In this document: piece by piece, positions 1-6,243 of the stretch
Layout of the letters: every line of letters begins with the position of its first letter
Position numbering within the stretch: the first letter of the stretch is position 1
DNA from: Candidatus Fermentibacterota bacterium
GTDB lineage: Bacteria; JAFGKV01
Direction of reading: 5' to 3'
Length of the DNA stretch: 14,392 bases
Assembly (NCBI GenBank): GCA_016928395.1
Contig: JAFGKV010000318.1
Coordinates: 1 to 14,392, forward strand
Notes under the pieces: generated by a model
The model's input: the letters and a program-made list of their open reading frames with translations, nothing else
The model's database searches: none
What the model was told of the DNA's origin: nothing
Made by a program: the position numbers and the translations under genes

Positions 1-365
1 AGGCTAGTGGTCTCAGTAATACACTTTCAACACCAACGTCCCGTACGCCCGTGATAAGGATTCAGGGTGAAGACCATCGGCGCCGGCTGACTGTGCCGCC
101 CTTTGGCCCTGACGGATGAGAGCATTGGAACGATTTGCAGTTGCCCCTGCGCCACTCACGATGCTTCGAGAAGGAAGTCAGCCAGGTTGAGGCGACGGAT
201 GCCGTCGATGTCGTCTCCAAAAGCGGGGTCCATGCTGACGACGAGCTTGAAGTAGTTGTCAGGTGGGGCTTGCTTGAACCCAACGTTGCAGCGGACTCGC
301 TCCGCTCGTTGTTGAGCGCCAAGGTTAGGCCTCAAACCACTACTGACGGGAAGAGTCGCAGGCCT
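1..365. other. Upstream region of the glycosyltransferase gene
   Basis: No confident intact gene lies here. A plus-strand frame runs open into the glycosyltransferase from 135, but its first 77 codons do not look like a glycosyltransferase N-terminus. The minus strand over 156-320 has a codon pattern at least as gene-like and is listed separately. Positions 33-49 carry a 17-bp motif, CCAACGTCCCGTACGCC, that recurs with one mismatch at 2960-2976 and is treated as part of a dispersed repeat family. I saw no convincing promoter. Confidence 0.5.
156..320 (-). pseudogene. Possible C-terminal remnant of an unidentified gene, antisense to the glycosyltransferase upstream frame
   Basis: Read on the minus strand, the last ~47 codons before the TGA at 156-158 give a balanced protein sequence ending in DGIRRLNLADFLLEAS. 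Roughly three quarters of the last 33 codons end in G or C, clearly more than in the overlapping plus-strand frame, so this strand looks more like real coding sequence. I see no believable start or upstream part, because the frame runs back into the start of the glycosyltransferase. I do not recognise the family. If real, it is the cut-off 3' end of a gene lost to rearrangement. It could also be a chance reflection of plus-strand codon bias. Confidence 0.25.
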
Positions 366-1538
366 ATGCAAGACAAACGCACGATGCTGCTAAACTGGCT
401 CTACTACAGGCCGGTTGGCCACGCGGTCGAGAGCTTCGCTGCGGCAGCTGACTACTACGCACCAGACAAGAACCTTCGGGTGTCGGTGTTGCTCAATTCG
501 GAGACGCCCTTCGAACTTGCCGCCAACTGCCCGTGGATCCATGCCGCGTACCCGGTCAATGTCGATGACGTTGCGGAGAAGGGCACTGGTGCCCAATGCC
601 TAGAGGCCATTCCTCGCGTCTGGGACTACGTGGTTACATCCGAACGTCGGTTCCTGACTCCCCATGTGTACACTGGCTCGATGGCTCGGTGCCAGGAGGT
701 GATCGATGAGTTCGCTACCGCCAGAATGTGGAAGGGGATCCGTGGCCAGGTAGGCGAAGGCATCGGCCCCATTCCCGACTGCGTTCCCTTCGCCAAGTTC
801 AGAATGGTGCCACACGACGCAGCCAAGAGATGGGTTGCCGCCCACGCGAATCGCAAGCCCATCTTCACGGTGATGCTTGGCGGGGCCTCAGGCGCTTTCC
901 TATACCCGAGAGTGGAGACATGGATCAGCATCCTGAAGGCTTTGCGACAACGCTTCCCAGCTGTCTGCTTCGCGATCACTGGTTCAACCGACTCTTCCGC
1001 ACGTCGGAACACCACCCTCAAGTACTCCAAGCAAGACGTGGGAGAGATAGTTGACAAGCTCGGGAATGCCATCGACTGCTACGATATCGGAATCGACAGC
1101 CAGCTCGCGCTGCTGGAGGCGTCTGACCTGTTCGTTTCGGCACACACTGGGTTTGCGTTTCTTGCGCCCTGCGTGGGAACTCCTTGGTTGGCAGTTTCAG
1201 GAGCACACTGGCCAGATCCGGCCTATGCCAGAAATCCCTTCTATAGCGTTCTGCCCACATGTCCCGAGTACCCGTGCTACACAGGGATGCTTCCCGAATG
1301 TCAGTCCCGCAAAGGGAGGGGGGAACCGGTCTACTGCATGGACACCGCGCTTGAGTCGCGCATACCCGAGATTGTGGAAGGGGCGGCTCGCTGCCTTGAC
1401 CCAACCTTCGACTTGGCCCAGGCAGCCCAAGTCTACGAGTTGCAGGCAAAGGCCAAGGGCGTCAAACTCGAGCGCATGTACACCCTGGACATGCTGAGGG
1501 CACACATGCTGAACACTCAGGACCCGAGTGCGACATGA
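366..1538 (+). CDS. GT9-family (heptosyltransferase-like) glycosyltransferase
   Basis: A predicted GT-B-fold glycosyltransferase of 390 aa, most like family 9 (lipopolysaccharide heptosyltransferases), probably moving an activated sugar onto a surface glycan on the cytoplasmic side. The N-terminal beta strand MLLNWLYYRPVGHAVES (residues 7-23) sits where family members have their first Rossmann strand and acceptor loop. The donor-domain strand is 'IFTVMLGGASGA' (166-177). Residues 253-279 include SDLFVSAHTGFAFLAP, matching the GT9 nucleotide-sugar motif 'D-x-(F/V)-(I/V)-x-x-(D/H)-T-G-x-x-x-(L/A)-A'. A Cys-rich stretch follows at 299-324 (four Cys), as in many GT9 proteins. The frame is open back to 135, but I chose the ATG at 366 because homology-like sequence begins there. 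The ribosome site is weak (GGGAAG, 12-17 bp upstream), so the ATG at 384 is also possible. It stands alone, and the acceptor sugar is unknown. Confidence 0.75.
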   Translation: MQDKRTMLLNWLYYRPVGHAVESFAAAADYYAPDKNLRVSVLLNSETPFELAANCPWIHAAYPVNVDDVAEKGTGAQCLEAIPRVWDYVVTSERRFLTPHVYTGSMARCQEVIDEFATARMWKGIRGQVGEGIGPIPDCVPFAKFRMVPHDAAKRWVAAHANRKPIFTVMLGGASGAFLYPRVETWISILKALRQRFPAVCFAITGSTDSSARRNTTLKYSKQDVGEIVDKLGNAIDCYDIGIDSQLALLEASDLFVSAHTGFAFLAPCVGTPWLAVSGAHWPDPAYARNPFYSVLPTCPEYPCYTGMLPECQSRKGRGEPVYCMDTALESRIPEIVEGAARCLDPTFDLAQAAQVYELQAKAKGVKLERMYTLDMLRAHMLNTQDPSAT

Positions 1539-1965
1539 ACTACGAGCATGCCACGGGTCGGGCGCACGGCCGTTTGTACAATGTGAACTCTCTGGAGGGG
1601 GATGGAGCAGGTAGAGGAGGTCTGCGGTCAATGGACTCTGGAGAGACTCGGGTTGTCCAGACACCTAAGAGATCAAGATCATGGAATGAGGATTTGACCC
1701 CGAAGCGGACAGGGGCTTGGGGGCCGCTGGGGGATTAGGACTTGCTTCTTGGTCTTTGGGCATCTGGTAGAATCAGCCATGTGGGCAGGATGGCGGGCGA
1801 CTGAGCCCCGAGGGCATCGGAGGGGCACTATTACAATGTGAGAATAGTGCCCCCCGGGCAGCTTTCAGACTCATCCGTGGGCAGTAGGGGCCGCCAAGGC
1901 TCGTCCGTCAACCTCGGAACTTGAGTTCTCTCCGCCGTCTCACCACCGGAACCCCGATCCGGTTC
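1539..1965. other. Non-coding stretch between the glycosyltransferase and the GH114 stub
   Basis: A 67-codon plus-strand frame (1535-1738) overlaps the glycosyltransferase stop as ATGA, but its product is low-complexity and resembles nothing, so I do not call it. The only structured element is the perfect hairpin at 1822-1853. The rest has no recognisable coding or RNA feature. Confidence 0.5.
1822..1853. terminator. Perfect 11-bp inverted repeat with a 10-nt loop, terminator-like
   Basis: GGGGCACTATT at 1822-1832 is the exact reverse complement of AATAGTGCCCC at 1843-1853, separated by a 10-nt loop. It lies about 285 bp past the glycosyltransferase stop and about 110 bp past the end of the convergent GH114 stub, so it could end transcription from either side. 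Neither strand has a clear U-tract after it. A Rho-independent role is therefore uncertain, and an mRNA-stabilising hairpin or protein-binding site is equally possible. Confidence 0.4.
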
Positions 1966-2283
1966 TCATCCCCGTTCCTCGAATCCCACAATGCAATACA
2001 CGACCCCACTCTCCCGTATTCCTTCGATTTCGGGATAGGAGTATTCGCCGCTTCCGGTGCCGTCAGAGGAATAATCCATCACGATAAGGTGGAACGTCGT
2101 GTCCGCAGCGATGGCGGCGAGGTCAGCTTCCTGCAGTTGATATGCCCATGAATCAACCCCAGGGATTTGAGCGTCGCATGGAGCGAGGGGAAAGAAAGAC
2201 ATCCCGAAGCACGAGAGACAGGGGATCCACGCGTGCCTATGTCTTCGGGATGCATGCGTCCGTGTGATGCAGTGTAGGTTCAT
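1966..2283 (-). pseudogene. Truncated GH114 / TM1410-like endo-alpha-1,4-polygalactosaminidase, N-terminal stub
   Basis: A 105-aa frame starting at the ATG at 2281-2283, with a strong ribosome site (GGAGA, about 8 nt upstream). Residues 1-40 resemble a signal peptide: a basic/His-rich stretch, then a hydrophobic run ending near 'LAPCDAQ'. The next section carries the family's opening signature: 'WAYQLQEADLAAIAA', then 'FHLIVMDYSSDGTGSGEYS', then 'EIEGIRESG'. Characterised members of this family hydrolyse galactosamine-containing polysaccharides and are usually about 250-320 aa. Here homology stops where the 'SIGEAEDYR' strand should follow, and a TGA comes within 11 codons. None of the three frames downstream restores the family sequence convincingly, so the catalytic barrel is missing. 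The good ribosome site and intact first ~90 codons suggest truncation rather than gradual decay. A short secreted stub may still be translated. Confidence 0.65.
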
Positions 2284-2795
2284 GTTGCTTTCTCCGAGCT
2301 CGATTTGGGAACCTGAGCGCTCCGCATATGAGGGGAGATAACTCATCATCTTCTGGTCTGCTCACCAATTCCTCCTCCAGGCGATCCCCCGGGCAGGCGG
2401 TGGAATGCCAGAGCCTGGAACAACACACGCACCAAGATCGAGAGTTGGGCACTTTGGGGACATTCCATGCCTCCAGAGTCAAATGGTGCCGCCATACCTT
2501 GCTCAACGACCCTTTCGATGTCCCCACGCTCCCGGCAGCCCAGCACCTCCTCCTCCCCCTCGTGGACAGCATCGCCCTGGATACCGACCGTACTCGACCC
2601 CCCAGGGGGAGCCTTCAGGTCGCCTTACACCCCAGACCTTGTTGAAAGGGCACCTCTTCAAGAAAGGGCGTAGGGATGTCGGCAGGATGGAAACCTACTG
2701 GCACGATCGGAGGTTGTCGCGGGCCTCTTCAAGGCCCGGAATCTGACGGATTCGCTCAACCAACCGCGAGCTCCCTTCCCACACGCCGATCACCT

Positions 2796-2833
2796 CATAT
2801 AGGATCTGTCCTAGCTTGGACTTGTCCTATATG
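2796..2833. repeat. CATATAGGA palindromic repeat, copy 1 (38 bp)
   Basis: The element begins CATATAGGA and ends TCCTATATG, an exact 9-bp inverted pair, with an extra internal TGTCCTA half-site. A second 38-bp element at 11914-11951 has the same ends, the same length and about 30 of 38 identical positions. The architecture (outer inverted pair plus an internal direct half-site) resembles REP-type intergenic repeats. Both copies lie downstream of minus-strand genes, here about 170 bp past the MoaD-like gene. Confidence 0.7.
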
Positions 2834-2943
2834 CCTCTTCACCATGCACAGCGGCGGTATAACGGCCCAGCGACGTTGGCAAAATGGTAAATTGCTGGGA
2901 GAGAAGTTGGTGAGCGCGGAAGGTCTCAGGTTCGCTGTGGTGA

Positions 2944-2976
2944 CGTAACTTGACAACTCCCAACGTCCCGTGCGCC
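2944..2976. repeat. CGTAACTTGACA-N7-ACGTCCC dispersed motif, copy 2
   Basis: The 12-mer CGTAACTTGACA at 2944-2955 recurs exactly at 11356-11367, and in both places ACGTCCC follows after 7-8 bp. The continuation CCAACGTCCCGTGCGCC (2960-2976) matches 33-49 with one mismatch. The three sites thus share parts of one element. It could be the end of a mobile element or a small intergenic repeat. The element contains TTGACA, the consensus -35 box, but no matching -10 was found. Confidence 0.45.
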
Positions 2977-3002
2977 ACGCCAAATGCCGCAGGCTTTCCA
3001 CG

Positions 3003-3227
3003 CTACCCCCCTCCTATGGGAGGAAAGATCGAGACCGCGTCATTGTCCTGAAGAACATCCTTAGGGGCCGCATGACGTCCATTACGAAAGATGATGGCAG
3101 CTTCACCGGGGGGAATGGCGAGATCATCCAGTATGTTCTGGATCGTCGTGTTCTCGAGGCATTCCCGTTGTGCGGTGTCGAACCGCCCGTGTTTCAGCAT
3201 CGCGAACAGCTTGATCGTCACCTGCAT
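3003..3227 (-). CDS. MoaD/ThiS-family sulfur carrier protein
   Basis: A 74-aa ubiquitin-like beta-grasp protein. It opens with the strand 'QVTIKLFAMLKHG', has a central helix with 'TIQNILDDL', then 'IIFRNGRHA', then a final strand ending FPPIGGG. Activation of the C-terminal Gly-Gly by adenylation and thiocarboxylation is the family's chemistry: MoaD donates sulfur to the dithiolene of molybdopterin, ThiS to thiazole. The neighbouring tungsten-type AOR argues for a cofactor-maturation role. It is the last gene of the minus-strand group, 67 bp after the 194-aa gene. An AGGT lies about 12 nt before the ATG, so the ribosome site is weak. The tail has three glycines rather than two. Whether it serves pterin synthesis in general or this AOR only cannot be told here. 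Confidence 0.85.
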   Translation of the reverse strand: MQVTIKLFAMLKHGRFDTAQRECLENTTIQNILDDLAIPPGEAAIIFRNGRHAAPKDVLQDNDAVSIFPPIGGG

Positions 3228-3294
3228 ACGCCGCCCATTACCTGAGAGCCTGTCTCAAGACACGCACCGGTGACCCAGAAACTGGGGACTGTGA

Positions 3295-3879
3295 TCAAGA
3301 GGCGGCGCCCGTAACCGCTATCGTCAACAGCGCCATTTCGCCGGAAAAGAGAGCATGGTCCCTCCGCAATCTCTGGCATTCGATTCGTTCACCGTTGACG
3401 GTGAGATTCCTGCACTTCTCCCAGAAGTCATCCGGTTGCCGCGCGAGAGCGCGGGCGAGATCACGGCATTTCACGAGAACGCCTCTCTTGAGGAAGCCGG
3501 GCCCGAGCTCATCCATGATCAGATTGAAGAGTTTCAATCTGACGGGCACCATTCCCGCACGCCAGGACTCCCCACTCTCGGCATGAGTGATGGAACTCCT
3601 GAAGGAGGAATAGAAGCCTCCGCGTCTCATTGTCGCTCCCACCAATCCTGGCATGGCAGCGGAAAGAGCGACAATCGAGCCATCCCGGATCAGCGCGGAA
3701 TCGATATCGTCAATCGGGCTCCCGTCGAGGAAGATGGTGCTGATCCGTGTGTCTATATACTCGGGAGGTATTCTGCATTCCTCGGTGAGGAACTCCCTCA
3801 GTGAGCACCCGGCCCGCGACGTCAGAATGACGCCATCTTGAACGACCTGGGAAACCAGCGAGGAAGGATATTCCTCCAT
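3295..3879 (-). CDS. AOR-cluster protein of unknown function, possible tandem beta-grasp
   Basis: A 194-aa protein without signal peptide or membrane segment, lying between the AOR and MoaD-like genes on the same strand. It matches no named family I can state with confidence, although I believe relatives occur beside AOR genes in anaerobes. By eye its N-terminal half aligns with the MoaD-like neighbour: 'SLREFLTEECRIPPEYID' against 'TIQNILDDLAIPPG', then 'STIFLDGSPIDDIDSALIRD' against 'AIIFRNGRHAAPKDVLQDND', ending MPGLVG where MoaD has PIGGG. The C-terminal half does so again, with 'VPVRLKLFNLI' against 'MQVTIKLFAML', later 'LTVNGERI', and a final 'TIAVTGAAS'. Neither half ends in Gly-Gly, so neither should form a thiocarboxylate. 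A conserved-looking basic patch (ATMRRGGFYSSFRSSITH) links the halves. I infer a structural or chaperone-like role in AOR maturation. The ribosome site is weak. Confidence 0.7.
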   Translation of the reverse strand: MEEYPSSLVSQVVQDGVILTSRAGCSLREFLTEECRIPPEYIDTRISTIFLDGSPIDDIDSALIRDGSIVALSAAMPGLVGATMRRGGFYSSFRSSITHAESGESWRAGMVPVRLKLFNLIMDELGPGFLKRGVLVKCRDLARALARQPDDFWEKCRNLTVNGERIECQRLRRDHALFSGEMALLTIAVTGAAS

Positions 3880-4000
3880 GGAAAGCCTAAGACCGAGGGG
3901 AGGCGGCTCTCTCTGCGGCGCCGTGCTGTTAGTGCTCAGAGGAACCTCGTGCCAACGGCAATGAGGAAAGGGGTGCGCTTCGTCGACATGCCCCTGTCAT

Positions 4001-4033
4001 GAAGAGGGAGAGGCCTGGCGCCTCTCCCTCTTC
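4001..4033 (-). terminator. 14-bp perfect hairpin just downstream of the AOR gene
   Basis: GAAGAGGGAGAGGC (4001-4014) is the exact reverse complement of GCCTCTCCCTCTTC (4020-4033), with a 5-nt loop (4015-4019). It starts 14 bp after the AOR stop and lies in the 168-bp gap before the 194-aa gene. No U-tract follows on the minus strand, so it may reduce rather than abolish read-through, or protect the AOR mRNA 3' end. Either would make the enzyme more abundant than the two small proteins downstream. Confidence 0.55.
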
Positions 4034-4047
4034 CAGTCCACGAAGGG

Positions 4048-5784
4048 TCACCAGTTGAAGACCTTGTCGAGATCCTCGTCCTTGACGGTGAATGTCACGT
4101 TGTGCGGTGCAACAGGCTCGGTTGAGAAATACCGGGGCAGCCGGTCGTGCAGCGCGGTGAAACCGGCCCGCGCGTTGAAATCCCGCTCCATGCTGAGCAC
4201 CTTCTTGCCCAGCTCAACGACGCCGTCGCCGGTGAGACTCAGGCCGTAGAAGGCATTGAGCAGGTCCAGAAGGGCCTGGAATGTGTCTGGCTGATCGAGG
4301 ATCGCGAATGCGATGAAGAGGCACATGCCGGTGGAGTCGACCGCCGCGGTCGCGATCTGGAGATTGCGCGAAAGCTCAATCTGTCCCTCCGTCTTGAGCG
4401 GATCGACATAGCCGCCGACCTTGAGGATGTTGGTTGCGATGGCGTATCCGGCGGTATGGTCAGCTCCCATGGTCGACGTGGCATAGGTGACCCCGATTCC
4501 TTGTACCGCCCGCGGATCGTAGGCAGGCATCGCCTGGCCCTTGACCACGGGAACGCGTTCGACACCGTAGACTTTGCCGGTGACCGCCGCGCCGCCGCCG
4601 AGGATGCGGCCAAGATGCGAGCCTTTGCCCACTTCCTTCACGAGATTGATGGCCGCCTCGGCATCGCCGAACGTGGCAAGACCTGCTTCCATCGCAACAC
4701 CAATCGTGGCGCCCATTTCAATGGTGTCGATTCCGTACGTGTCATCGAGGAAGTCGAGCATGGCGATGGCATCAAGATCGTCGATGCCGCAGTTGGCTCC
4801 GTGTGCCCAGACCGTTTCGTATTCAGGCTGCTTGGTCAGGTAGTGCCCGTCTTTGTCGTGATAGATACCCGAGCAGCGGATGACGCAGCCTTCATGACAG
4901 CCATGCGTTGCAAGGCCACCCCGTTTCACCTCGATCTCGGCTTCGGTCTCGCCGCTGATCTTGGCGGTGCCCTCAAAGCGGCCCTCCTTGAAGTTTCTGG
5001 TCGGATAGGCTCCCGCCTCGTTGATGATATTCGCCAAGACATTCGTGCCGTACGCGGGGAGGGCCTGGCCGGTGACCGGGTGCTTCAGAAGCCCCGCGGT
5101 GAATCGCTTGTTGGCATCCTTGAACCCCTCGGGATCCTTGGCTTCACGCATGGGCATGCCCGTGTCGTCGAGCACGATCACCTTGACCCCCTTTGAGCCC
5201 ATGACCGCTCCAACGCCGCCACGGCCTGCATGCCGGGAAGGGTGAAGCTCCATGTCGGTGCAGGCGATTGAGGCAACATTCATCTTCATCTCGCCGGCAG
5301 TCCCGATCGACATACAGGCGACGTTGTCACCGAATTCAGCCGTTATCCTGGGGATAAGGTCGTAGTTCGTGAGCATTCTGAGGCTGTTGTCGATGGTGAT
5401 CGCTGCGCCATCTTTGTTGATGAGGATCTTGTAGATATCGTCGGTCTTGGGGTTACCTTCGAGAATGATTGCCGCGTAGCCGAGCCGTGCGATGACTTGC
5501 GCAGCCTGGCCTCCCGAGTTCGCCTCCTTGATCCCGCCGGTGAGAGGGCTCTTGCAGCCGACTGAGATTCTGCCCGACATAGACGCGATCGTCCCGCTCA
5601 AGAGGCCGGGCGCGATGACCAGCTTGTTTTCTTCGCCCAGGGGATGGCACAGGGGAGGGACCTCGCGCGACACGACGGCGGTCGTCATGGCTCGTCCGCC
5701 CAGGCCGGCGTAATCGCCAACCGGTGAGACCGTGGCTTTGGGCCCTCCATCGGCGCCCATGTCAATCCTTAGTATCTTGTCCAT
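4048..5784 (-). CDS. Aldehyde:ferredoxin oxidoreductase family protein (tungsten-type)
   Basis: A 578-aa cytoplasmic oxidoreductase of the AOR family, which oxidises aldehydes to acids with ferredoxin as electron acceptor, using a W (or Mo) bis-pyranopterin cofactor and one [4Fe-4S] cluster. The N-terminal cofactor-binding domain is recognisable from 'DYAGLGGRA' (24-32) through 'GLLSGTIASMSGRISVGCKS' (60-79) and 'GRGGVGAVMGSKGVK' (187-201). Candidate cluster ligands are C296, C300, C304 ('THGCHEGCVIRCSG') and the distal C488 ('DSTGMC'). The spacing is C-x3-C-x3-C, where the archaeal enzyme has C-x2-C-x3-C, so this belongs to a divergent subgroup. Length is near the family norm (about 600 aa). 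The start is secure: GGAGGT lies 5 nt upstream of the ATG at 5782-5784, within AGGAGGGAGGT. It is the first gene of a group with the 194-aa protein and the MoaD-like carrier. No partner ferredoxin gene is present. The aldehyde substrate cannot be predicted. Confidence 0.93.
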   Translation of the reverse strand: MDKILRIDMGADGGPKATVSPVGDYAGLGGRAMTTAVVSREVPPLCHPLGEENKLVIAPGLLSGTIASMSGRISVGCKSPLTGGIKEANSGGQAAQVIARLGYAAIILEGNPKTDDIYKILINKDGAAITIDNSLRMLTNYDLIPRITAEFGDNVACMSIGTAGEMKMNVASIACTDMELHPSRHAGRGGVGAVMGSKGVKVIVLDDTGMPMREAKDPEGFKDANKRFTAGLLKHPVTGQALPAYGTNVLANIINEAGAYPTRNFKEGRFEGTAKISGETEAEIEVKRGGLATHGCHEGCVIRCSGIYHDKDGHYLTKQPEYETVWAHGANCGIDDLDAIAMLDFLDDTYGIDTIEMGATIGVAMEAGLATFGDAEAAINLVKEVGKGSHLGRILGGGAAVTGKVYGVERVPVVKGQAMPAYDPRAVQGIGVTYATSTMGADHTAGYAIATNILKVGGYVDPLKTEGQIELSRNLQIATAAVDSTGMCLFIAFAILDQPDTFQALLDLLNAFYGLSLTGDGVVELGKKVLSMERDFNARAGFTALHDRLPRYFSTEPVAPHNVTFTVKDEDLDKVFNW

Positions 5785-5822
5785 TCAAGACCTCCCTCCT
5801 GATTGCGCGCGTCCGAACACTT

Positions 5823-5836
5823 TGATGAGTTCATCA
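5823..5836. promoter_or_regulatory. Palindrome TGATGA-gt-TCATCA upstream of AOR, candidate operator
   Basis: TGATGA (5823-5828) and TCATCA (5831-5836) are perfect reverse complements around a 2-bp centre, about 40-50 bp upstream of the AOR start codon. Size and place fit a dimeric regulator site overlapping the AOR promoter, but no clear -10/-35 pair could be assigned next to it and there is no second copy. A palindrome of this size can arise by chance. Confidence 0.25.
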
Positions 5837-6150
5837 TCGCGCATCGGATCCTGTAGGCCCGGTCCCAGATCGAGAGCCCCGGCCGATTCTCACGGCGGCG
5901 ATGATGGCTGCGAGAAAGTGGAGTCTGAGGCTTGGGACGTCACCTCCTCCCGCTCCAAGCGTGGATGCTGGTTTCTGAGCCCCCAGTCTATGGGTTCTGC
6001 CTATTCTGGCCGCAGATCATAGGGAGTTCCCCGTGAGTGTAGCATCAGGGTTCGGGATTCGTCAAGGGTGGTGCGGGGGGCCTCATCGCGGGCCCGTCGA
6101 GCGTCTGGGCATGACGGCGGGTGTCCTTCCTCCTCCGCGCCTTTGGACCC

Positions 6151-6179
6151 TTGACACGACCTCGCCGGCCTTCCAACAT
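6151..6179 (+). promoter_or_regulatory. Candidate sigma-70-type promoter for the beta-helix gene
   Basis: TTGACA at 6151-6156 is a perfect -35 box, followed after 17 bp by CAACAT (6174-6179), a weak -10 with three of six consensus bases. Transcription would begin near 6187, leaving a leader of about 55 nt before the ATG at 6244. The weak -10 and the fact that many phyla of this kind use other promoter consensus sequences keep confidence low. Confidence 0.25.
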
Positions 6180-6243
6180 CGACCAGAGCGGTGCGGTATC
6201 GTGCCGTGCGCCCTTTCATGCTCCAACATGCGGGGATGTGACC

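Larger units (their letters stand above)
2284..3002. other. Gene-poor region with dispersed repeats
   Basis: Several overlapping frames of 66-113 codons exist on both strands, but none has a recognisable domain, a ribosome site or plausible composition. The supported contents are two short dispersed repeats, at 2796-2833 and 2944-2976, both with second copies elsewhere in the window. The region begins at the 5' end of the GH114 stub and ends at the 3' end of the AOR/MoaD group. Confidence 0.5.
5785..6243. other. Divergent intergenic region between AOR and the beta-helix gene
   Basis: It separates two genes transcribed away from each other and should hold both promoters. Seen here are the AOR ribosome site (5790-5800), a 14-bp palindrome at 5823-5836 and a candidate plus-strand promoter at 6151-6179. 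The plus-strand frame of the beta-helix gene is open back to 6121, but that extension lacks signal-peptide character and is not included in the gene. No RNA gene was recognised. Confidence 0.5.

Noticed and set aside
1535-1738. 67-codon plus-strand frame overlapping the glycosyltransferase stop as ATGA
   Set aside because: The overlap is suggestive, but the product is low in hydrophobic residues, rich in Gly, Arg and Ser, has no ribosome site and resembles no family.
1742-1773. TTGCTT ... TAGAAT as a promoter in the non-coding tract
   Set aside because: The spacing is 20 bp, too long for a good sigma-70 site, and no gene follows on the plus strand.
2328-2746. Overlapping plus-strand frames of 68-113 codons
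   Set aside because: They are Pro, Ser and Arg-rich translations of GC-rich DNA, with no ribosome site, domain or supporting codon pattern.
4147-5196. 349-codon plus-strand frame opposite the AOR gene
   Set aside because: It mirrors the strongly biased codons of AOR. The AOR assignment on the other strand is secure over the whole stretch.
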